Below are positions 7,501-14,846 of a DNA stretch of 30,822 nucleotides, one piece after another (positions within the stretch are counted from its first letter, which is position 1; each line of letters opens with the position of its first letter). The notes under the pieces are model-generated. The model was not told the DNA's origin. It saw only the letters and a program-made list of their open reading frames with translations, and ran no database searches. The position numbers were made by a program, and so were the translations under genes. The DNA comes from Firmicutes bacterium UBA4795 (GTDB taxonomy: Bacteria > Bacillota > Desulfotomaculia > Desulfotomaculales > Nap2-2B). The stretch is from assembly GCA_002402825.1 (NCBI GenBank), contig DHGP01000023.1, positions 1-30,822 on the forward strand, given 5' to 3'.

Positions 7501-7717
7501 CTACAACTTCCACCTCTTTTTCTACTTCAATAACTATATCCGGGCATATCAGAGCACAAAGAGTGCAACCCGTACATTTTTCTTGCTCTTTAACCGTTGC
7601 CGGCCGAAAACCCAGGCTGTTAACGTAATCAGCCGAAATAATAATTTTTTGGGGACAAACCAGCTTGCATAATTCACAACCCTTACAGCGGTCTTCTCTA
7701 AAGGTTACGCGAGCCAA
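7472..7717 (-). CDS. 2[4Fe-4S] ferredoxin subunit of the 2-oxoacid oxidoreductase
   Basis: Delta-type electron-transfer subunit with two CxxCxxCxxxCP clusters: CKGCELCKLVCP and CTGCTLCALICP. Together with the alpha, beta and gamma chains downstream it completes the four-subunit enzyme and would pass electrons to free ferredoxin. I place the start at TTG 7715-7717, giving MARVTFREDRC, because GGAGAGG precedes it and the previous gene stops at 7734. The frame stays open for 43 codons further upstream, but that part overlaps the P-loop gene and does not resemble a ferredoxin. The mature protein is about 81 aa. The C-terminal tail VEKEVEVVVGKSINERQ overlaps the VorB start. Confidence 0.92.
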   Translation of the reverse strand: MARVTFREDRCKGCELCKLVCPQKIIISADYVNSLGFRPATVKEQEKCTGCTLCALICPDIVIEVEKEVEVVVGKSINERQ

Positions 7718-7733
7718 AAACCATTCCTCTCCT

Positions 7734-8465
7734 TCAATCGGGTATTTCTTTGGCAGTTTGTGGTATTTTAAGCAGCGGGTCAGTAATACCGTAATACCAG
7801 GGGGGTTGCATAAATATTTCCAACGGAAGTAAAAATATATCTTCATTTAACCTCATGCTTACTTGAAGCATTAAATCCCTGCGAACACTTAAGAAGGCTA
7901 CCGGTAAGTCTAATTCTGCCGCCACCGTTTTTACTACTTCATGCCCTTTAAAAATAGTCTGGACATCAGTAGCCCAACCTAAATTAGTATTACTAACTAA
8001 ACCCGTTATCTTAAGCCTGGCTGATTTTTCAATGAAGTGGATATTTTTTATAATACTCGCTTTATCTCCCGTAAAAGGCCGGCACTGGTTAATTACGTAA
8101 TAAAGGGCGTACGAATTTTTTAATAAAAAAGCTTTATAGCGTCCTAAAATTGTCGCCCCTATCTCATCGCCGCCTACATCAAATACTCCGTAGTTAAAAG
8201 TATCTTCCAAAACACTTTGGATAGCCGGTGGAAGAGAGGGTAAATCTGCATTAGCCAGTTCACCGCGGGGACAAACAACCCTAACGCCCATGTGTTCTAA
8301 GACGTGCCGCACCATACGGGTACGAAAGTAGGGATTGATAATATCTAAATCAACTATGGTGGTAGGATAACCTTGCTTAACTAAAAACAAGGCGAAATTA
8401 AGCGCGATTTCTGTTTTGCCGCTTCCTAAATTACCTACAAAGATAGTTAATTTTTTTTCGTGCAA
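7734..8465 (-). CDS. P-loop ATPase, CobQ/MinD/ParA-like, associated with the Vor operon
   Basis: A soluble nucleotide-binding protein with a Walker A loop GNLGSGKTE (11-19), a switch-like VDLDIINPYFRTR, a Walker B-type segment FDVGGDEIGA, and base-recognition residues around VSNTNLG. It belongs to the broad SIMIBI/CobQ-CobB-MinD-ParA group, but the loop is GxxGSGKTE rather than the deviant KGGVGKT of MinD. Its gene starts the operon carrying the ferredoxin and VorB/A/C genes, 16 nt apart, so a role in maturation or regulation of that enzyme is a fair guess, unproven. The start is TTG 8463-8465 with GGGG 8 nt upstream. A sigma-H-type promoter (8532-8558) lies directly upstream. Confidence 0.85.
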   Translation of the reverse strand: MHEKKLTIFVGNLGSGKTEIALNFALFLVKQGYPTTIVDLDIINPYFRTRMVRHVLEHMGVRVVCPRGELANADLPSLPPAIQSVLEDTFNYGVFDVGGDEIGATILGRYKAFLLKNSYALYYVINQCRPFTGDKASIIKNIHFIEKSARLKITGLVSNTNLGWATDVQTIFKGHEVVKTVAAELDLPVAFLSVRRDLMLQVSMRLNEDIFLLPLEIFMQPPWYYGITDPLLKIPQTAKEIPD

Positions 8466-8531
8466 TTTTCTTTCCCCGCGATTTAAAAAATAAAAGCCAT
8501 CCTAAAAATAATCCTTTATGGTTTTGTATAT

Positions 8532-8558
8532 TTTCGCTAAAAAAATTTAATTTCCTGC
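8532..8558 (-). promoter_or_regulatory. Sigma-H-type promoter before the P-loop ATPase/Vor operon
   Basis: On the minus strand GCAGGAAAT (8558-8550), an 11-nt AT-rich spacer and AGCGAAA (8538-8532) follow the sigma-H consensus RnAGGAwWW-n11-RnnGAAT with one mismatch, at the last -10 base. The same arrangement precedes spo0A and minC. The -35 begins just past the GT4 stop codon, 2 nt away. Confidence 0.65.
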
Positions 8559-8559
8559 T

Positions 8560-9492
8560 TTATTTTCGACCTAAAAGGTCTAAAAAATTTAAAAAACGAT
8601 TTTGGGCTATTATTTGGGTAAGAGAATATTTCTCCGCCACGATGTGAAAGATAATTAAACAAACCAGGTAAATTATTTTTACCGGAGCGGCTAAAACCCA
8701 AACAGCAACAATCCCTAAAGCAGCCCCTAAAGCATTTGCCCCTGTATCACCCATCATTGTTTTGGCTTTTAAATCAAACCCTACGTAAGCCAACAAGCTT
8801 CCGCTAACGGCAGCCAAAAAAATAATTTCCTCTTTTCCCCAGCCTAAAATAAAGAAAATAACGGTGAGGAATAAAAATCCTTTTCCAGCCCGGCCTGGTC
8901 TTAAGTCTAATAAATTTATGGTGTTTACCGTAAGTACCACGATTAGAATATTTACCAAAACCCATAACCAGGAACCGGTACTTACCGTCAACAGGGTTGC
9001 TCCCACTAATCCAAATATAGCCTTGACTGCACCGGTGGTTAGCTGGCCCTTCTTAAAACTGGTGAAGAGGTGACCTTTTAAACCTGAAGTGATCTTTGAA
9101 CCCCAAACATCATCTACCAATCCCAAACAAGTAAATATGACAAAGGCAAGCAAAAAAGCATACGCTTTTATACTTGCCCTTTCAGGCAAAAAAGGAAGAA
9201 AAATAGTTACCACCAGCAAAGTAGTTAAAAAGAAAACTATTCCTACCCCAACCGGGATAAGTTCACTTTTGTAATTAAGCCTTAAAAAACTAGCTTCTTG
9301 TATTATAGTAATTATTTTAGGCAAAATCAAGTAAGAAAATAAAAAACTTATTAAAAAAAAACTTATTAAAAAAAATAGTACTTCACACCGCACCTCTTCG
9401 TTTAAAGCCTGAAGCCTAACCGCTTCGAGCAGTTCAACAGGCTGGAAGCCCGTTCTACTACAAACCTGGCCTACCTGACAGCCAACGGCCAT
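8560..9492 (-). CDS. MraY/WecA-like polyprenyl-phosphate glycosyl-1-phosphate transferase (GT4)
   Basis: A polytopic membrane enzyme of the MraY/WecA family, which moves a sugar-1-phosphate from a UDP-sugar onto a lipid carrier at the inner membrane face. About nine or ten hydrophobic helices are seen. Family motifs present: GLVDDVWG (catalytic Asp pair), NTINLLDLRPGRAGK (nucleotide/metal loop) and MMGDTGANALGAALG. The start is unclear. ATG 9490-9492 overlaps the GT2 stop by one base but lacks a good ribosome site. The first 30 or so residues (CSRTGFQPVELLEAVRL) come from a mobile-type palindromic repeat (9421-9476). Conserved sequence begins near VRCEVLFFL, with GTG 9391-9393 as another start. 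It ends the SteA/SteB/GT2 set and lacks MraY-specific features, so an accessory envelope glycan is more likely than peptidoglycan. Confidence 0.85.
   Translation of the reverse strand: MAVGCQVGQVCSRTGFQPVELLEAVRLQALNEEVRCEVLFFLISFFLISFLFSYLILPKIITIIQEASFLRLNYKSELIPVGVGIVFFLTTLLVVTIFLPFLPERASIKAYAFLLAFVIFTCLGLVDDVWGSKITSGLKGHLFTSFKKGQLTTGAVKAIFGLVGATLLTVSTGSWLWVLVNILIVVLTVNTINLLDLRPGRAGKGFLFLTVIFFILGWGKEEIIFLAAVSGSLLAYVGFDLKAKTMMGDTGANALGAALGIVAVWVLAAPVKIIYLVCLIIFHIVAEKYSLTQIIAQNRFLNFLDLLGRK
9421..9476 (-). repeat. Palindromic repeat, family B (core AACxGGCTGGAAGCCCGTT)
   Basis: The core AACaGGCT-gga-AGCCCGTT (9436-9454) forms a hairpin and is flanked by CGCTTCGAGCAG and by CCTGGCCTACCTGA. 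The same flanks and core recur at 21357-21410. Here the element lies inside the 5' end of the GT4 reading frame. Confidence 0.85.
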
Positions 9493-10157
9493 CAAGCACG
9501 CCAGGCCAGGACCAATACTTTTAACACATCATAGAACTGGCGGGAACGATGGATAAAACCTTTTAGGTTCCGGCCGGTTTCTTTATGCCTCATTTGAACG
9601 GGTACCTCACAAACCCGAAAGCCAAGCCTGGCGGCTTTAATAGTCATACTTACTTCTACCCCAAAACATGAGGCAAAAGGTAAAATCTTTAAAAAAACAG
9701 CCCGGCGCATAGCTCGTTGGCCAGAAAGAGGGGCTTCGGCTAAAATTCCCGTGTAATACCTTATTCCCATTCTAGCCAGCCCTTTTACGAAACTAAAGCC
9801 ACCTTTTTGCCTGGCCGGTGGAAAGCGGGCTATAGTTAAGTCTGCTTCTCCGTTTATTACGGGCCAAAGCAAATGCTTGGCTTCGCTGGCGCTGGTCCCT
9901 AAATCAGCATCCAGAAGAAGAACTATATCCCCGGTTATCTTTTTGGCCCCCTGGTTTAAAGCTTCTCCCTTTCCCATATTGTAAGGTAAAGATATTATTT
10001 TGGCGCCGGCGGCTTGAGCCCGGGCAGCCGTACGATCAGTGGAACAATCATCAACCACTAGTATTTCTTTGTCTTCAGGCAAAAAACCAACCGCCTTTAC
10101 CGTATCGTAAATAAAAGCTTCCTCGTTATAAGCTGGAATAAGCACGGATATTTTCAC
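9492..10157 (-). CDS. Glycosyltransferase family 2 (DPM1/polyprenyl-glycosyltransferase-like)
   Basis: A GT-A-fold enzyme expected to move a sugar from a nucleotide sugar to an acceptor, probably a polyprenyl phosphate, at the cytoplasmic membrane face. Motifs: KISVLIPAYNEEAFIYDTV, VVDDCSTDRTA, LLDADLGT (the DxD metal site), and APLSGQRAMRRAVF. The start is GTG 10155-10157, one base after the SteB-like stop, which gives MKISVLIPAYN and fits the family. A longer frame to 10238 would overlap SteB and adds unrelated residues. The C-terminus has no transmembrane pair, so it is the soluble, short form. It follows steA and steB and precedes the GT4 gene, which suggests a shared envelope-glycan pathway. 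Confidence 0.9.
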   Translation of the reverse strand: MKISVLIPAYNEEAFIYDTVKAVGFLPEDKEILVVDDCSTDRTAARAQAAGAKIISLPYNMGKGEALNQGAKKITGDIVLLLDADLGTSASEAKHLLWPVINGEADLTIARFPPARQKGGFSFVKGLARMGIRYYTGILAEAPLSGQRAMRRAVFLKILPFASCFGVEVSMTIKAARLGFRVCEVPVQMRHKETGRNLKGFIHRSRQFYDVLKVLVLAWRA

Positions 10158-10158
10158 G

Positions 10159-11058
10159 TTAGATTTTACCTTTATCCTTTTTGCCCGAACTTGCGTCCAA
10201 TTTTGGCAAAAGGCTTTGGGCGGTTGGCTTAACCCCATAATGACCGGGATTTCCAGCCATGGCCAAAACTAAAGCTGCCTGACCAGGGATAGTGTCAATA
10301 TTGTCTACGGTAGTAATTTCTTTTCGCTGGTACGCTTTCATGCAGGAACGGTCAACTTTTGTTTCCTCTACCCCAAAAACAGAAATTTTCTGCTTTAAAA
10401 AATAGTCAATCAAAGGCAAATCAAACGTATCTACTTCATAATATACTTTTTGTTCCTGACTTCCCCTAATAATGATTACCCCGTTTAAAGGAACCCCGTA
10501 CTGACCAGTTGCTTTAATTATACCCTGGGTGGTTAAAAAGTTTATTAGTTCCTGGTTACCACCGGTGACAATGGTTTGGCCAATCTCATTTGCTAATCGC
10601 CTGGTTATAAGTTCCGGGGTAAGGTCTTTTTGCCCCCAAAAGGCTCGGATTTCCTCCTGGTCAAAACCAAGGTCAGAAAAAATCGTGGTGACCGAAGATA
10701 CAGTTGCTCCACTTGCTTTTAATGCTTCGGTAAGCTCAGGTAAAAAACGATAATTATTAATTTCTACAATGGCTACCTGGTATCCTGACAGGCGCCCGGC
10801 TAATAAAAAAGGTAGACTTTGTTTTTCAAACTGTTCTTTAACGTCATTACTTGTCTCCAAATTATTCACTATAGCTTGAACAGCTTCGTTTTTTTTCCTT
10901 AATTCTTCTATTTGAAGCTCCAGCTTTCGGGTTAGTTGCTGCTGCTGCTTAACCAGCGTATCGTTTCCCAACATAATACTCCCGATTAAAATACCAATTC
11001 CCAGGGCAAGAAAGGTAGCCACCAAAGAAGCTATGTGGTAACGCAAATTTATGATCAG
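10159..11058 (-). CDS. SteB/MctB-like membrane coiled-coil protein
   Basis: The protein has an N-terminal transmembrane helix (YHIASLVATFLALGIGILIGS), a coiled coil (QQQQLTRKLELQIEELRKKNEAV region) and a C-terminal globular domain outside the membrane. This is the MctB Pfam family, often labelled copper transporter after mycobacterial Rv1698. In Corynebacterineae the same protein is SteB, partner of SteA in the cytokinetic ring. Because the gene directly follows a SteA homologue, I favour the SteB-like role; no metal-binding cluster stands out. TTG 11044-11046 is one start. CTG 11056-11058, giving MIINLRYH as in the family, sits 9 nt after AGGAGT and looks better. The C-terminus is lysine-rich (GKKDKGKI). 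Confidence 0.8.
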   Translation of the reverse strand: MIINLRYHIASLVATFLALGIGILIGSIMLGNDTLVKQQQQLTRKLELQIEELRKKNEAVQAIVNNLETSNDVKEQFEKQSLPFLLAGRLSGYQVAIVEINNYRFLPELTEALKASGATVSSVTTIFSDLGFDQEEIRAFWGQKDLTPELITRRLANEIGQTIVTGGNQELINFLTTQGIIKATGQYGVPLNGVIIIRGSQEQKVYYEVDTFDLPLIDYFLKQKISVFGVEETKVDRSCMKAYQRKEITTVDNIDTIPGQAALVLAMAGNPGHYGVKPTAQSLLPKLDASSGKKDKGKI

Positions 11059-11072
11059 ACGCTATCCACTCC

Positions 11073-12209
11073 TTATATTCCTAACATAAGCCGGAAATGA
11101 ATGTAAAGCAGACGCAGCAATTCTCTGGTGGTTGGGGAAATAAGCAAGATTGCGCCGGCCGGCAGTAGAGCCGCTAAAATAATCTGCGCTAAATAACGAG
11201 TTTTAAGGCGGTTGCGGTAAAGCTTGCTTACCCCTTTAGCGTCTACAAAAATTGAGCCTATCTTTAAGCGGACTAAAAATGTGCTGGCCATTCCCTTCCG
11301 GCCTTTCTCCAAAAAATCTTCCATACTTGAATGTGTGCCTACTGCCACGATTAACTCCGCGCCTTTTTCATAAGCCAAAAGAAGGGCCACATCCTCACTG
11401 GTTCCCGGAGCCGCAAATATTTCTGCTCCTAAACCCAATTGCTCCACCCTAGCCAACCCAGGAGCATACCCGCTCGGGTACGCGTGCACAATTAAGTCTG
11501 CTGCTTCTCTTAAAGCGTCATCACTTACACTATCCATATCCCCAATAATAACATCCGGACGATAGCCATGTTCCCTTAAGGCATCGGCCCCGCCATCAAC
11601 CCCAATTAAAATTGGTTTTACTTCGTCAATGTAAGATTTAACGGCCTGTAAATCTTCTTTATAATTTTTGCCGCGGACCACCACCAAAGCGTGTTTTTTA
11701 GCAAAATTTGTTTTTACATTGGGCGTGGCGTACGAACCAACAAGAAGACCTATTTCTTGTTTGGCATATTCTAACGTGTTCTCCACAAAAAGAGGTAATA
11801 CTTTTTTTACATTTTGTTGGACCCTGGTCATATGCGCTTTAATCTCTAAAGCATTTAAAAGATGTCCCTTGGCAATCCGGCGTTTGTTTTTATAAATACT
11901 CTCCCCTACAATTTTTACTTCTTCGCCTTCTTTAATTAAACCCATAATTTCTTCACCGGCATTATCTAGTAAAATAACCCCGGCTTTAACTAAAATAAGA
12001 GGTCCGGGGTTAGGATATTGATCGCTTAAAGAAGGAACAGCATTTATAACCGCTTTTACCCGGGCAGCTACTAATGATTCTGCGGCTACTTCATCAAGCT
12101 CACGATGATGAATTACCGCAATTTCATTTGGGGTAAGCCGTTTAACCAGGTCTTTTGTACGTTTGTCTACCCTGACAATACCTTTAACTTCCATATATTC
12201 TACTTTCAA
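11073..12209 (-). CDS. SteA-like protein with thiamin pyrophosphokinase fold and C-terminal membrane helix
   Basis: Residues 200-330 resemble the catalytic fold of thiamin pyrophosphokinase, with GVDGGADAL (203-211) and GDMDSVSD (223-230), but the N-terminal half (KRLTPNEIAVIHHRELDEVAAESL) and the C-terminal helix (340-358, AQIILAALLPAGAILLIS) match the SteA family rather than the vitamin enzyme. In Corynebacterineae SteA is a division-ring protein that works with SteB on cell separation. The following gene encodes a SteB homologue (stop 11073, next start near 11058). It has its own promoter (12258-12286), 97 nt after spo0A. The start is uncertain: TTG 12209 or ATG five codons on, both with weak ribosome sites. 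Activity as a kinase is doubtful; the role in this organism is inference. Confidence 0.82.
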   Translation of the reverse strand: MKVEYMEVKGIVRVDKRTKDLVKRLTPNEIAVIHHRELDEVAAESLVAARVKAVINAVPSLSDQYPNPGPLILVKAGVILLDNAGEEIMGLIKEGEEVKIVGESIYKNKRRIAKGHLLNALEIKAHMTRVQQNVKKVLPLFVENTLEYAKQEIGLLVGSYATPNVKTNFAKKHALVVVRGKNYKEDLQAVKSYIDEVKPILIGVDGGADALREHGYRPDVIIGDMDSVSDDALREAADLIVHAYPSGYAPGLARVEQLGLGAEIFAAPGTSEDVALLLAYEKGAELIVAVGTHSSMEDFLEKGRKGMASTFLVRLKIGSIFVDAKGVSKLYRNRLKTRYLAQIILAALLPAGAILLISPTTRELLRLLYIHFRLMLGI

Positions 12210-12257
12210 CCTATGGTCAAATACTAATCGCTAAGTAATTAATAATTATTTAAGGCT

Positions 12258-12286
12258 ATTTTAATTTTTTGGTTGACCTAAGTCAA
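12258..12286 (-). promoter_or_regulatory. Sigma-A promoter for the steA-like operon, with inverted repeat
   Basis: TTGACT (12286-12281), 17 nt, TAAAAT (12263-12258) on the minus strand, between spo0A and steA. TTGAC and GTCAA (12273-12286) form a 5-bp inverted repeat over the -35, a possible operator. It implies that the Ste/glycosyltransferase genes need not depend on read-through from spo0A. Confidence 0.6.
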
Positions 12287-12306
12287 GTTTCGGGTTACTT
12301 ATCCTT

Positions 12307-13080
12307 TTAGCTTACTTTAGCCTCAATTCTTAGCTTATCCGCAATCATGGCAATAAATTCAGAATTAGTAGGTTTGCCTTTTTCTACGTTAATTGTATAC
12401 CCAAAAAACTTAGTTATCATATCTACGTTTCCACGATCCCAGGCCAGTTCTATAGCGTGACGAATTGCTCTTTCTACCCGGCTAGGGGTAGTTTGGTATT
12501 TTTGGGCAATCATAGGATACAGTTCTTTGGTTATGGCCCCTAATAAGTTTATTTCATCAATAACCATCAAAATAGCTTCCCGTAAATAATGATAACCCTT
12601 AATATGGGCTGGTACACCCATTTCGTGAATGATATTTGTTACCGCCAGATCTAAATTTTTATGGCGTGCCGGCGAAACGTAGGTGGTGGTACTTTTATTT
12701 ACTCCTGCCGTAAGCTGCCTAATCCGGGCAGCCAAAACAGAAAAATCAAAGGGTTTAAGAATATAATAATCTGCCCCTAATTCTACGGCCCTTTGGGTAA
12801 TATTTTCTTGACCAAAAGCGGTTAGCAAAAGCACTTTTGGCCGGGGGTTAAATACTCCTGAAGCAACTTTTTCTAGTACCCCAAGACCATCCAAATGAGG
12901 CATAATAATATCCAGGATTATTATATCAGGGGTTTTTTCTTCCATAAGCTTTAATACTTCCAAGCCGTTATAGGCTGTACCGGTAAGGACAAAATCCTTT
13001 TGCTGAGTAAGATAATCTTTAAGTGATTCACAAAATTCACGGTTGTCATCAGCAATAAGTACTTTAATTAAATTTTCCAT
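12307..13080 (-). CDS. spo0A: Sporulation master regulator Spo0A
   Basis: A response regulator that, once phosphorylated, binds 0A boxes and starts sporulation. The receiver domain (1-125) has the acidic pair Asp11/Asp12, phosphoacceptor Asp57 (IIILDIIMPHLDG), Thr87 and Lys109 (LKPFD). The C-terminal sigA-interacting DNA-binding domain (about 145-257) carries the typical HEMGVPAHIKGYHYLREAI region and the recognition helix around TTPSRVERAIRHAIELAW. All functional positions appear intact; 257 aa is standard. GGGGGG precedes the ATG. It follows spoIVB, the usual clostridial order, and has a sigma-H-type promoter at 13129-13155, matching the known sigma-H control of spo0A in Bacillus. No clear 0A box was found upstream. 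Confidence 0.98.
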   Translation of the reverse strand: MENLIKVLIADDNREFCESLKDYLTQQKDFVLTGTAYNGLEVLKLMEEKTPDIIILDIIMPHLDGLGVLEKVASGVFNPRPKVLLLTAFGQENITQRAVELGADYYILKPFDFSVLAARIRQLTAGVNKSTTTYVSPARHKNLDLAVTNIIHEMGVPAHIKGYHYLREAILMVIDEINLLGAITKELYPMIAQKYQTTPSRVERAIRHAIELAWDRGNVDMITKFFGYTINVEKGKPTNSEFIAMIADKLRIEAKVS

Positions 13081-13128
13081 TTTTTGCCCCCCTAGATTTA
13101 ATAATTATCATTTAGTTGTATTAAATAC

Positions 13129-13155
13129 CTTCGCTATTAAAATTAAATTTCCTGC
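13129..13155 (-). promoter_or_regulatory. Sigma-H-type promoter of spo0A
   Basis: Minus strand: GCAGGAAAT (13155-13147), 11 nt, AGCGAAG (13135-13129), one mismatch to RnAGGAwWW-n11-RnnGAAT. The expected leader is about 40 nt. The sequence is almost the same as that at 8532-8558. Sigma-H transcription of spo0A is established in Bacillus; here it is inferred from sequence. Confidence 0.75.
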
Positions 13156-13246
13156 TTTTTAACAAAATAATTTTAAATTTTTCCATATTTACTTATTTCT
13201 ATATTTTTAGCTATTTTAGCCCTTCATCGCCTTATATTTTTCTTTT

Positions 13247-14587
13247 TTAAGCTATTTCTCGTGTCTTTTCTATTTTATTTGAGGTAATTATTGCTTTATT
13301 TTCCCATAACATCCATTCTACTGGAATACCGTAACCGCACGTGGGGTCATTAATGAAAACATGTGTAACAGCCCCAATAAATTTTCCCTCTTGAATAATG
13401 GGACTACCGCTCATTCCCTGAACAATTCCTCCGGTTTGTTTAAGCAATTCGGGATCGGTAACTTTAAGCATTAACCCTTTCCCGCTGGCTTTGGCATAAG
13501 GTAGTATTTGCTGTATTTCAACGGTAAATCGCCTGATCTGATTTTCTTTTACTACGGTTAGTATTTCAGCAGGACCCTTTTTAATCTGATAACTTAAAGC
13601 CGTAGGTAAAGGCTTGGGATAAACTGGATTAGTAAGCGGCTGCTGCAAGTAACCGAATATGCCATATTTAGTATTTTTAACTATATTTCCTACTATACTG
13701 CTTTTAACCTGAAAATAACCGATTTTCTCCCCTGGTTGCCCCGGTTGACCAGTTCTTACTCCTTGAATGGTGGCGGCAACTATCCTTCCTCTGGCTAAAT
13801 CCATTCGTTGGTTAGTATTTAGGTTATTAATAGAATGACCAAGGGCACCAAAACTTTTACTTAACGGCTCGTAAAAAGTTAGGGTCCCAATACCGGCCGC
13901 ACTATCTTTAATAAACAAACCAATACGGTACCGTCTGGTTTCCGGACAAAAAATCGCTTTAATCCTTAACGTAATAGTTTTTTTATCCCGTTTAATTTCC
14001 AGGACTATAGTTTTTCCTTTTTGGCCACTTTGGTTAATTTCCTCCTGCACCTGTTTCTCGCTAACCGCTTCCTGGCCATTAATTTTGGTTATTAAATCAC
14101 CAATACTGATACCAGCCTGACCAGCCGGGTCAGCTTTTCGGCCTCTGGCATCATGAATTAGGGCCCGGCCAACTACCATCAGCCCTTGCGGTTGGACCAA
14201 AATACCAATAGAATGTCCGCCGGGAATTAATTGGACCGGAGGAACAATATCAACTACTAATTGGCGTACCGGGATTAAGCCAAATAACTTTAGCCTAAGA
14301 CACAATCTACCCGGCTTAACGGCAATAGGGATATATTCGGTTAAAATAAAATTTACCTGTTTTTTCCTGTCATTTAACCGGAGGATATTTTCCTGGTCAG
14401 CACTAACCTGAACAATTAAATGGCGAAACAATTGGGTCGGGTAAACCAATTCGGGCAGAATGGGATCACCAACATTTATATGTTGCCTGTTTAGAAGGAA
14501 AAGAAAATTAGCTAAAGAAACACCCAAAACTAAAAAAAGGCTTAAAAAAACTAAAAAAAGTTCTTTGGACGCTTTTTTCTTCATCAT
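13247..14587 (-). CDS. spoIVB: SpoIVB serine peptidase (sporulation signalling)
   Basis: A forespore-secreted S55 serine protease that, in Bacillus, cleaves SpoIVFA and so releases SpoIVFB to process pro-sigma-K. An N-terminal membrane anchor (about 9-32) precedes a PDZ domain (about 125-205, with ISIGDLITKINGQ) and the protease domain. Catalytic residues align as His251 (FGALGHSI), Asp378 (KVTD) and Ser393 (GMSGSP); the 15-residue Asp-Ser spacing equals that of the B. subtilis enzyme. The usual acidic GHxIxD stretch after the His is NNLNT here. At 446 aa it is near normal. GGGGGG lies about 15 nt before the ATG pair. It precedes spo0A by 166 nt. I could not identify a convincing sigma-G promoter upstream. 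Confidence 0.97.
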   Translation of the reverse strand: MMKKKASKELFLVFLSLFLVLGVSLANFLFLLNRQHINVGDPILPELVYPTQLFRHLIVQVSADQENILRLNDRKKQVNFILTEYIPIAVKPGRLCLRLKLFGLIPVRQLVVDIVPPVQLIPGGHSIGILVQPQGLMVVGRALIHDARGRKADPAGQAGISIGDLITKINGQEAVSEKQVQEEINQSGQKGKTIVLEIKRDKKTITLRIKAIFCPETRRYRIGLFIKDSAAGIGTLTFYEPLSKSFGALGHSINNLNTNQRMDLARGRIVAATIQGVRTGQPGQPGEKIGYFQVKSSIVGNIVKNTKYGIFGYLQQPLTNPVYPKPLPTALSYQIKKGPAEILTVVKENQIRRFTVEIQQILPYAKASGKGLMLKVTDPELLKQTGGIVQGMSGSPIIQEGKFIGAVTHVFINDPTCGYGIPVEWMLWENKAIITSNKIEKTREIA

Positions 14588-14794
14588 AGTATAAGTTAAT
14601 TACCCCCCTTAAAGCGATAACCATTAAACTTAAAATTAATCATCCGTAAGTAATAAATTACCGTAAAAGTAAGTATACAATCAATAATAAAAGCATTTTA
14701 TTGTAATATTAAGATAACCTAAGATATTAACATTTATTCCGTATATATGTGTTATTTTTAGCTAAAACGGTATTTATTAGTAATACAAATGTAT

Positions 14795-14829
14795 ATAAAA
14801 AACCTTAGGAAAAGGTTTTCCCAAGGTTT
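14795..14829 (-). terminator. Rho-independent terminator after nadK
   Basis: The arms AAACCTTaGGAAAA and TTTTCCcAAGGTTT (14800-14829) form a long hairpin with one mismatch. On the minus strand it is followed by a T-run (14802-14797). It separates nadK from spoIVB. Confidence 0.85.
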
Positions 14830-14846
14830 CTAAGCGTAAAAAATCT

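Noticed and set aside
10159..11058. Copper transporter (MctB annotation)
   Set aside because: No Cys/Met/His metal cluster is evident, and the SteA neighbour supports the SteB role instead.
11073..12209. Thiamin pyrophosphokinase
   Set aside because: Only the fold and GDMDS motif match. The N-terminal half and C-terminal membrane helix belong to the SteA family, and no thiamin genes or TPP riboswitch are nearby.
14588..14700. Sigma-G or sigma-F promoter of spoIVB
   Set aside because: GTATA-like -35 sequences occur, but no fitting -10 at the right distance. The region is too AT-rich to decide by eye.
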